Shown: positions 31,362 through 37,340 of the stretch, piece by piece
Position numbering within the stretch: the first letter of the stretch is position 1
How the letters are laid out: every line of letters begins with the position of its first letter
Position numbers and translations under genes: made by a program
Origin: a virus
DNA length: 37,340 nt
IMG/VR virus record: IMGVR_UViG_3300008448_000266
Location: 1 to 37,340 of that record
Direction: 5' to 3' (one strand)
The notes under the pieces: model-generated
Told to the model about the DNA's origin: nothing
The model's database searches: none
What the model saw: only the letters and a program-made list of their open reading frames with translations

Positions 31362-31572
31362 TTTAAAAGCTACTACAGGATTAAACACCGAAAGTGGTTC
31401 CCCAGTATGGCAAGAAGGAGTTATCTTACGTAAAGTAAGTAAATTTATTGCTGGTACTCCTGAAGATGCTATTGTACCTATTCCAGTATTTTTTGATCCA
31501 AATACAGGTAAAATGCTAGAAGGAATGGTACCTAAGGATTTAAGAGAAGAATATGCCGATTACCTTATTTAA
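31351..31572 (+). CDS. Small hypothetical protein
   Basis: 73 aa from ATG 31351 (MNFDLKATTGLNTESG); an in-frame ATG at 31330 adds 7 residues and is possible. VPIPVFFDPNTGKMLEGMVP suggests a small compact beta protein. It overlaps both neighbours. Function unknown. Confidence 0.65.
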   Translation: MNFDLKATTGLNTESGSPVWQEGVILRKVSKFIAGTPEDAIVPIPVFFDPNTGKMLEGMVPKDLREEYADYLI

Positions 31573-31978
31573 TTGGTTAGATAATATTACTGTAGGAAAA
31601 CAAGATTGGGACTCTTTTTCAACCGATGATAAAGAGTCTTTCAATCCTTATATGATTCATAGATTCGTGTCTATGTATGAACCATATGTTGATTTAGTCA
31701 ACATAGTACAAAAGATTCCCTACACCGAAAAAGAAAAAATTTATACCGTTTATAAAACTATGTTGCCGAGAAAAAAAGTATTTTTTAAATACATTAAAAG
31801 TAGTCGCAAACGTCCTAATGAGGATCTAGTTTCTAAACTGGCTAATTATTTTTCTTGTTCTTTAGGTGAGGCCGAGGAATACACTACCCTTCTAGATAAA
31901 GTAGGGATGGAGGTTATTCTAAGTAAAATGGGAATTGAAGAAAAAGAAATTAAAAAGTTAGTTAAAGAAATAAAGTAG
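31553..31978 (+). CDS. gp62: Clamp loader small subunit (gp62-like)
   Basis: 141 aa, against 187 for T4 gp62. The pattern FNWLDNITVGKQDWDSFS, FNPYMIHRFVSMYEPYVDLV, MLPRKKVFFKYIK matches what I know as the gp62-like subunit of aquatic T4-like phages, and it sits next to gp44 as in T4. Similarity to T4 itself is weak. It starts 20 nt inside the previous gene and ends in a TAGTG junction with the nuclease. Confidence 0.68.
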   Translation: MPITLFNWLDNITVGKQDWDSFSTDDKESFNPYMIHRFVSMYEPYVDLVNIVQKIPYTEKEKIYTVYKTMLPRKKVFFKYIKSSRKRPNEDLVSKLANYFSCSLGEAEEYTTLLDKVGMEVILSKMGIEEKEIKKLVKEIK

Positions 31979-32925
31979 TGGCTAAAAAGTTACCAAGAAT
32001 AGTAAAGGACATACAAAAATATGTTCCTAGGGAAATTAACTATGCTAAAGATAGTATGATATCTTATAGTCAATTCTCTATGTATAAAACATGTCCTCAC
32101 AAATGGGGCCTTACATACAAAGATAAAAATAAAGCATTTAGTGACAGTATACATACTGTTTTTGGAACGGCATTCCACGAAACATTCCAGCACTACTTGA
32201 CAACCGCTTATGAGGTATCAGGTACTGTTGCTGATAAAATTAACTTAGAGGAACACTTTCAATCTAAATTTATAGAAGCTTATCAAAAATCTTACAAATC
32301 AAATAATAATCAACACTTTTCCTCTGCTGAGGAAATGAGAGAATTTTTTGATGATGGATTAGCTATACTTGATTTTGTAAAAAAGAATAGAAGTAAATAC
32401 TTTAAATCTAGAGGATGGCATCTAGTAGGTATAGAAATGCCTATTGTTATTACTCCCCACCCCCAATATAAAAATGTATTGTATAAGGGACTATTAGATT
32501 TAGTATTATTTGATGAAAAATATAATATGTTTTACATCTTTGATATAAAAACATCCACTAAAGGTTGGGATGATAAAACTAAAAAAGATGAATTAAAACA
32601 ATTCCAATTAATATTATATAAACAATTTTTTGCAAAACAATTTAACATACCTGAGGAACAAATTAATATTGAATTTTTTATTGTTAAAAGAAAAGTACAC
32701 AATAATCCTGACTTTCCAATTAAAAGAATTCAACAATTTGTTCCACCATCAGGAAAAATAAAAATTAACAAATCGTTAAAAGAAATACAATCATTTATTG
32801 AGGATTGTTTCTCTACTGATGGAAAAATCCAACAAAAAGAACATCCAAAAAACCCAGGAAGACACTGTATGTATTGTCCCTTTAATGAAACTTCTTTGTG
32901 TGATAAATCAAGTATCCTTAGATAG
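31978..32925 (+). CDS. RecB/Cas4-like PD-(D/E)XK nuclease with a cysteine cluster
   Basis: 315 aa, GTG start sharing the G of the previous TAG. SYSQFSMYKTCPHKWGL supplies C39; GTAFHETFQHYL gives H67; YKGLLDLVLFD gives D174; YIFDIKTSTKGW gives D189 and K191. The C-terminus HCMYCPFNETSLC gives C297, C300 and C308. The one-plus-three cysteine layout is that of the iron-sulfur cluster in Cas4 and AddB nucleases. It probably processes DNA ends in recombination. There is no CRISPR array, so a Cas4 role in adaptation is unlikely here. Confidence 0.83.
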   Translation: MAKKLPRIVKDIQKYVPREINYAKDSMISYSQFSMYKTCPHKWGLTYKDKNKAFSDSIHTVFGTAFHETFQHYLTTAYEVSGTVADKINLEEHFQSKFIEAYQKSYKSNNNQHFSSAEEMREFFDDGLAILDFVKKNRSKYFKSRGWHLVGIEMPIVITPHPQYKNVLYKGLLDLVLFDEKYNMFYIFDIKTSTKGWDDKTKKDELKQFQLILYKQFFAKQFNIPEEQINIEFFIVKRKVHNNPDFPIKRIQQFVPPSGKIKINKSLKEIQSFIEDCFSTDGKIQQKEHPKNPGRHCMYCPFNETSLCDKSSILR

Positions 32926-32928
32926 TTA

Positions 32929-32936
32929 TATATTTA
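32929..32936 (+). promoter_or_regulatory. Possible promoter lacking the -33 element
   Basis: TATATTTA followed by TATACAAATATAATGTT and the ATG at 32954. The nearest TTTG (32895-32898) is 30 bp away, too far for the spacing seen elsewhere. Like 26272 it may be another promoter class. Confidence 0.35.
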
Positions 32937-32953
32937 TATACAAATATAATGTT

Positions 32954-33136
32954 ATGGAAAAAGATTTAGCTTTAACGTCTGTAAAGATAAAAAAAGATTT
33001 GTTTGAGGAATTTAAAATTGAATGTGTAAAAAGAAAATTTACTTTAAATAAGCTTGTTAATCGAGCTGTTTTTTTGTATATTACTAACGAAGATTTTAGA
33101 AAAACATTACACAACCAAACAACAATCGGAAAATAA
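32954..33136 (+). CDS. Ribbon-helix-helix DNA-binding protein
   Basis: 60 aa. LALTSVKIKKDLFEEFKIEC has the single strand then helix of Arc/CopG proteins, followed by the turn and second helix (RKFTLNKLVNRAVFLYI). It should bind DNA as a dimer. It could repress or activate the promoter just upstream, or others in the phage (inference). ATG 32954 is chosen over an upstream start that would overlap the nuclease gene. Confidence 0.75.
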   Translation: MEKDLALTSVKIKKDLFEEFKIECVKRKFTLNKLVNRAVFLYITNEDFRKTLHNQTTIGK

Positions 33137-33153
33137 TTTATTTAAAAAAAGTT

Positions 33154-34605
33154 ATGCCAAATAAAGAGTTAGTGGATAAACACTATATCCCAAAAGACCA
33201 ACGTAAAAAAATCATGCTTTTATGTGATGATATTCGAGTTCACTCGGGTATTGCTCATATGGGGCGTGAATTAGTTATCAACACCTGCCATCATTACAAT
33301 TGGGTAAACATTGGTGGAGCCGTAAAACATCCTGAATCGGGTCAAAGATTTGATTTGTCTGAGGATACAAACAAACAAGCAGGAATTACAGATTCATCTG
33401 TAACACTTTATCCTGTAGATGGTTATGGAAATCCTGATTTGATTCGTCAATTGATTCAAATGGAAAAACCAGATGCTTTGTTTTTAATTACCGACCCTAG
33501 ATATTGGGTTTGGTTATTCCAGATGGAAAATGAAATTAGAAAACATTGCCCTATTATCTATCTAAACATTTGGGATGACTATCCGGCTCCATTGTACAAT
33601 GAAACATTCTATGAATCTTGCGATGCATTGTTAGGTATTTCAAAACAAACCGTCAATATCAATAAATTGGTATTAGGTGATAAATCAGGAAACAAAATTA
33701 TTGAGTATGTTCCTCATGGTGTAAATCACGAAGTATTTTATCCTATGAGTAAAGAAGAAAAATCAAATACTGATTTCTTAAACTTTAAAAAAGATTTATT
33801 TGAAGGAAAAGAATACGAATATTGTGTTTTCTTTAACTCTCGAAACATTCGCCGCAAACAAATCCCAGATACTATTTTAGCATTTAGACATTTTGTTGAT
33901 CGCTTACCTAAAGAAAAAGCAGAAAAATGTGTATTATTACTACATACCCAACCTGTTGATGAACATGGTACTGATTTAAATGCTGTTATTGAATTGTTAT
34001 GCCCTGAATACTGTAATGTTGTATTTACTAAAGGACCTATGGCTCCTCAACAATTAAACTGGTTATATAATATAGCAGATACTCAAATATTATTAACATC
34101 TAATGAGGGATGGGGATTGAGTTTAACTGAGGCTATACTTAGTGGTACTCCAATAATTGCTAACGTAACTGGAGGTATGCAAGACCAAATGAGATTTGTT
34201 AAGGATGGAAAATGGATGGAATTTGATGGAGAATTCCCTTCTAACCATAGAGGTACCATCAAAGAATGCGGTGAATGGGCATTCCCAGTATTCCCGACAT
34301 CTCGTTCATTAGTAGGTTCAGTACCAACACCTTACATCTTTGATGATAGATGTGAACCAGAAGATGCAGCCGATCAAATTGAGGCAGTTTATAACCTAGG
34401 ACCTGAGGAAAGACAGAGAAGAGGTAATACCGGACGTGAGTGGGCTTTAGGTGATGAGGCTGGGTTTACATCTGAAAAAATGGGTAACCGTGTAATTGAA
34501 TATGTTGATGAATTATTTGATACTTGGGAACCAAGAGAAAAATATGAATTCATTCTAGCAGGTGATTATAAGAAAAAAGTTTTAAACCATAAATTAATAT
34601 ATTAA
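33154..34605 (+). CDS. GT-B glycosyltransferase (GT4-like)
   Basis: 483 aa. Two Rossmann-type halves: IMLLCDDIRVHSGIAHMGRE at the N-terminus and the donor-binding C-terminal part with TSNEGWGLSLTEAILSGTPI, which contains the EX7E motif of GT4 retaining enzymes. VPHGVNHEVFYP is the typical hinge. It transfers sugar from a nucleotide donor; the acceptor is unknown (virion protein, DNA or host glycan). It starts in AAAAGTTATG context and abuts the next GT gene (TAATG). Confidence 0.85.
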   Translation: MPNKELVDKHYIPKDQRKKIMLLCDDIRVHSGIAHMGRELVINTCHHYNWVNIGGAVKHPESGQRFDLSEDTNKQAGITDSSVTLYPVDGYGNPDLIRQLIQMEKPDALFLITDPRYWVWLFQMENEIRKHCPIIYLNIWDDYPAPLYNETFYESCDALLGISKQTVNINKLVLGDKSGNKIIEYVPHGVNHEVFYPMSKEEKSNTDFLNFKKDLFEGKEYEYCVFFNSRNIRRKQIPDTILAFRHFVDRLPKEKAEKCVLLLHTQPVDEHGTDLNAVIELLCPEYCNVVFTKGPMAPQQLNWLYNIADTQILLTSNEGWGLSLTEAILSGTPIIANVTGGMQDQMRFVKDGKWMEFDGEFPSNHRGTIKECGEWAFPVFPTSRSLVGSVPTPYIFDDRCEPEDAADQIEAVYNLGPEERQRRGNTGREWALGDEAGFTSEKMGNRVIEYVDELFDTWEPREKYEFILAGDYKKKVLNHKLIY

Positions 34606-35915
34606 TGAAACCGTTATTTGTAATAAGTTGTCCTATTGATACCTACTCAGGGTATGGTGCTAGATCTAGAGATTTAGCTAAAGCAATCATCCAAACAGAT
34701 AAGTATGATGTTAAAATCATACCTCAGAGATGGGGTAATACTCCTTGGAATTTTATTCAAGACCATCAGGAAAAATGGGGATTTTTAAAAGATCATTTCC
34801 TACAACATCAGTTACCAAAACAACCTGAAATTTGGGCTCAGGTTACTATCCCAAATGAGTTCCAACCTGTGGGTAAATTTAATATCGGCTTTACTGCCGG
34901 TATTGAATCCACAGTATGTGCTGCTGATTGGATTGATGGAATGAATAGAATGAATGTAAACTTTGTTTCTTCTGAACATTCTAAAAAGGTATTTCAAGAA
35001 TCTTCATTTGAACAACGTGATCAAAATACCCAACAGTTAGTTCGTACTATTAAACTTGAAAAACCAGTTGAAGTGTTATTTGAAGGAGCAGATTTAGATG
35101 TATATAAGGCATTAGAATCATCAACAGAATCAGTTAAAACCTTTGATAAACTTGCTAGCATTAAGGAAGACTTTGCTTACCTATTTGTTGGTCATTGGTT
35201 AAATGGGGATTTAGGGGAGGATAGAAAGAATATTGGATTATTGATTAAAGCCTTCTACGAAACGTTTAAAAACAAAATGAAGAAACCTGCTTTAATACTA
35301 AAAGTATCTATGGGAGGTACCTCTTATTTAGATAGAGAAGAAATGTTGAAACGAATTGCCTTGATTAAAAAGACAGTTAATTCAATTAACCTACCTAACA
35401 TCTATTTGTTACATGGTGAATTCTCTGATGAGGAAATGAATTTACTTTATAATCATCCTAAAGTAAAAGCAATGGTTTCTTTAACTAAAGGTGAAGGATT
35501 TGGTAGACCATTATTGGAATTTACTTTAAGTAAAAAACCAATCCTAACTACAGGATGGTCAGGACATATGGATTTTCTAGATCCAGAATGTACTACTCTG
35601 CTTTCAGGTCAATTAACTAATGTTCATCCGAGTGCTGCTAATGACTGGTTATTAAAAGATTCACAATGGTTTTCCCCTGATCATGGTCAGGTAGGACATT
35701 ATCTAAGAGATATCTTTGAACATTATAAGAAGTATGTTCCCTTAGCTAGAACCCAGGCCCATAAGTCTAAAACCAGTTTTTCATTTGATAAGATGAAAGA
35801 ATTGTTAGATGAAAGATTGACAGCCCTAGTACCTGAATTTCCTAAAGAAGTTAAACTTCAATTACCTAAGTTAAAGAAAATTGAATTACCTAAACTAGAA
35901 AAAATAAATGGATAA
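34605..35915 (+). CDS. GT-B glycosyltransferase (GT4-like)
   Basis: 436 aa. CPIDTYSGYGARSRDLAKAI at the N-terminus and SLTKGEGFGRPLLEFTLSKK with an EX7E motif near the C-terminus. YLFVGHWLNGDLGEDRKNIG is typical of the donor-domain entry. The Lys/Leu/Pro-rich end (LQLPKLKKIELPKLEK) is a repetitive tail. It probably works with the upstream GT. Confidence 0.83.
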   Translation: MKPLFVISCPIDTYSGYGARSRDLAKAIIQTDKYDVKIIPQRWGNTPWNFIQDHQEKWGFLKDHFLQHQLPKQPEIWAQVTIPNEFQPVGKFNIGFTAGIESTVCAADWIDGMNRMNVNFVSSEHSKKVFQESSFEQRDQNTQQLVRTIKLEKPVEVLFEGADLDVYKALESSTESVKTFDKLASIKEDFAYLFVGHWLNGDLGEDRKNIGLLIKAFYETFKNKMKKPALILKVSMGGTSYLDREEMLKRIALIKKTVNSINLPNIYLLHGEFSDEEMNLLYNHPKVKAMVSLTKGEGFGRPLLEFTLSKKPILTTGWSGHMDFLDPECTTLLSGQLTNVHPSAANDWLLKDSQWFSPDHGQVGHYLRDIFEHYKKYVPLARTQAHKSKTSFSFDKMKELLDERLTALVPEFPKEVKLQLPKLKKIELPKLEKING

Positions 35916-36363
35916 TTTAACAATTTGTGATAGATGCGGGTCGGATGCCTGCTATACTCAAGATATTTCTCCCGAAATTAAAAGCTATTTTTGTTATGGA
36001 TGTGGGTTTCAAACCCACTCCATGATGAAAATAGGAAGTGAATTTTTAGAAGAACAACTTTCAACACTCCCCGACTTGTATAAAGCATTAATGGGAGAGG
36101 ATGAAAACACTGGTATGGTTTGGATGCCGTCGGTAGTCAATATACCTAATCAAGGGATGGTTTTTGTCGATGGTAACAATGAAAATAATTGGAAATGGGC
36201 CGCTGTTAAGGCTGTTCCTGTTAAAGAGGAAGAGAAAACTAAATATCCAATCCCTAACCAAAAAGGAAAGTATTACGAATATAGAATGGATATGAGTACT
36301 ATAAAACATTTTGAAGAACGTGATTTTATAGAAGCTCTTTCGTATATTGAAGTATTACCTTAA
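35908..36363 (+). CDS. Zinc-ribbon hypothetical protein
   Basis: 151 aa. CDRC (7-10) and CYGC (29-32) form a probable zinc ribbon. The rest has no known motif (MGEDENTGMVWMPSVVNIPN, WKWAAVKAVPVKEEEKTKYP). It overlaps the end of the GT gene by 8 nt. I know similar proteins only as phage hypotheticals. Confidence 0.72.
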   Translation: MDNLTICDRCGSDACYTQDISPEIKSYFCYGCGFQTHSMMKIGSEFLEEQLSTLPDLYKALMGEDENTGMVWMPSVVNIPNQGMVFVDGNNENNWKWAAVKAVPVKEEEKTKYPIPNQKGKYYEYRMDMSTIKHFEERDFIEALSYIEVLP

Positions 36364-36367
36364 TAAT

Positions 36368-36988
36368 ATGAAAATTAGTTATGCTGTTACTGTCTGTGAT
36401 GAATATGTTGAAATCCAGCAGTTATTATCCCAACTCCTCGAACATAAAAGAAAAGAGGATGAGATAGTAGTTTTATTTGATGATAGTAAAAATTCAACCT
36501 CAGTTGAAGATTATCTACGTAGCCACTCCATAAATGGAGAATTTAATTGGCACAAATCAACATTCAATAAAAATTTTGCAGACTGGAAAAACCGCTTAAC
36601 TACCCTATGTTCAGGTGATTTTATCTATCAGATTGATGCTGATGAATTATTGTCACCTGAAATGTTTGATCTCTTACCTGAGATTATCAAATCTAATCCC
36701 GAGGTAGATCTGTATTATGTTCCTAGGATTAATACCGTAAGTGGTATCACCCAGGAGCATATACAGAAATGGGGTTGGAGATATGAAAATAACCGAGTTA
36801 ATTGGCCTGATTATCAAACTAGAATCTACAGAAAAGAACCTAGAATACAATGGAAAAATCCGGTACATGAGATAATTGAAGGATATAAACAATTTACAGT
36901 GTTACCTGCTGTAGATGAGCTAGCTTTAATTCATCACAAAACAATTGAAAGACAAGAAAAACAAAATAATTTTTATAATACACTATAA
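36368..36988 (+). CDS. Family 2 (GT-A) glycosyltransferase
   Basis: 206 aa from ATG 36368. ISYAVTVCDEYVEIQQLLSQ is the GT2 opening, EIVVLFDDSK the nucleotide-binding strand, and GDFIYQIDADELL carries the DxD-type metal site (DAD). NPVHEIIEGYK follows. A start at 36347 would overlap the preceding gene and is less likely. It ends in a TAATG junction with the next GT-like gene. Confidence 0.83.
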   Translation: MKISYAVTVCDEYVEIQQLLSQLLEHKRKEDEIVVLFDDSKNSTSVEDYLRSHSINGEFNWHKSTFNKNFADWKNRLTTLCSGDFIYQIDADELLSPEMFDLLPEIIKSNPEVDLYYVPRINTVSGITQEHIQKWGWRYENNRVNWPDYQTRIYRKEPRIQWKNPVHEIIEGYKQFTVLPAVDELALIHHKTIERQEKQNNFYNTL

Positions 36989-37340
36989 TGAAAAACATAA
37001 TATTCATACCTGCGTATAATGGATATACCCAAGAACTTGGACTATGTATTAATACTTGGAAAAATTATGCTAAAAGACATAATATCGATATAATAATAGC
37101 AGATAATGACCTAAACAGTGAATTTGAACCCTGGGGGCATGGTATTTGGGAAAGATGGAAAGATGAAAGCTTAATAAATAGAGAATGGGATAGAGTATTA
37201 TTAGTAGATGCTGATACAATGATTAGATGGGATGCCCCTAATATATTTGAATTAACTTATAAAGAAAAATTCTGTGTAGTAAGAGATGCCTCAGGAGAAG
37301 GTTCGGGTAGATATCATTTAAACCAATGGGTAAAAGTAAA
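36988..37340 (+). CDS. GT-A glycosyltransferase-like protein, cut by window end
   Basis: At least 117 aa, 3' end missing. NIIFIPAYNGYTQELGLCIN at the N-terminus and RVLLVDADTMIRWDAPNIF with a DxD motif indicate a GT-A fold. The acceptor is unknown. It continues the row of glycosyltransferase genes. Confidence 0.72.
   Translation, partial: MKNIIFIPAYNGYTQELGLCINTWKNYAKRHNIDIIIADNDLNSEFEPWGHGIWERWKDESLINREWDRVLLVDADTMIRWDAPNIFELTYKEKFCVVRDASGEGSGRYHLNQWVKV

Noticed and set aside
31978-32925. Cas4 as evidence for a phage CRISPR system
   Set aside because: No repeats, spacers or other cas genes are visible; the nuclease sits with replication genes.

Overview
The window reads as part of the genome of a large, AT-rich, T4-like tailed phage (myovirus type) that infects a member of the Bacteroidota, probably a flavobacterium. 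The T4-type replication set is present: gp32-, UvsX-, RNase H-, gp41-, gp43-, gp45-, gp44- and gp62-like proteins. The host inference rests on three points. Promoters have the Bacteroidota form (TTTG, 20 bp, TAnnTTTA). Signal peptides end in ...AQ, as is usual in that phylum. One exported protein ends in what looks like a type IX secretion sorting domain. Every gene I accept is on the + strand, most adjacent genes overlap by 1-23 nt, and there are no gene-free stretches over 300 bases. I saw no tRNA, CRISPR array, insertion sequence or integrase.

Layout: 1-2120, a small hypothetical gene, then a 425-aa diverged family A DNA polymerase-like protein and a hypothetical. 2182-8353, replication/recombination operon (gp32, UvsX, RNase H, gp41 helicase, class II ribonucleotide reductase). 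8423-11727, about 14 small accessory genes, including tiny membrane peptides and genes joined by a recurring overlap sequence. 11764-18794, a long operon with a DpdA/TGT-like transglycosylase, QueC, thioredoxin, QueD, QueE, an acyl-CoA thioesterase and thymidylate synthase. 18842-21482, a second nucleotide operon (thioredoxin-like, phosphoribosyltransferase, GTP cyclohydrolase I, dCTP deaminase). 21535-24126, family B DNA polymerase. 24172-26744, a cassette of exported proteins. 26803-32925, sliding clamp, GroES/GroEL, clamp loader and a RecB/Cas4-like nuclease. 32954-37340, a ribbon-helix-helix regulator and four glycosyltransferase-like genes, the last cut by the window end.

How the genes fit together: FolE, QueD, QueE and a QueC variant would make a 7-deazaguanine base, and the DpdA-like protein could put it into phage DNA, which would protect against restriction. 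The reductase, thymidylate synthase, dCTP deaminase and thioredoxins supply dNTPs. The polymerase, clamp, loader, helicase and SSB form the replisome. GroEL/ES may fold phage proteins.

The most striking regulatory feature is a set of eleven promoters with an identical 20-bp spacer. In four of them the -33 element lies inside the rising arm of the upstream gene's terminator hairpin. In five, the -7 box ends exactly 4 nt before the ATG, which predicts leaderless mRNAs. The most unusual proteins are the family A polymerase-like protein, a QueC that has lost all four zinc cysteines, and the putative T9SS-exported phage protein. All assignments come from reading motifs by eye; no database search was run.
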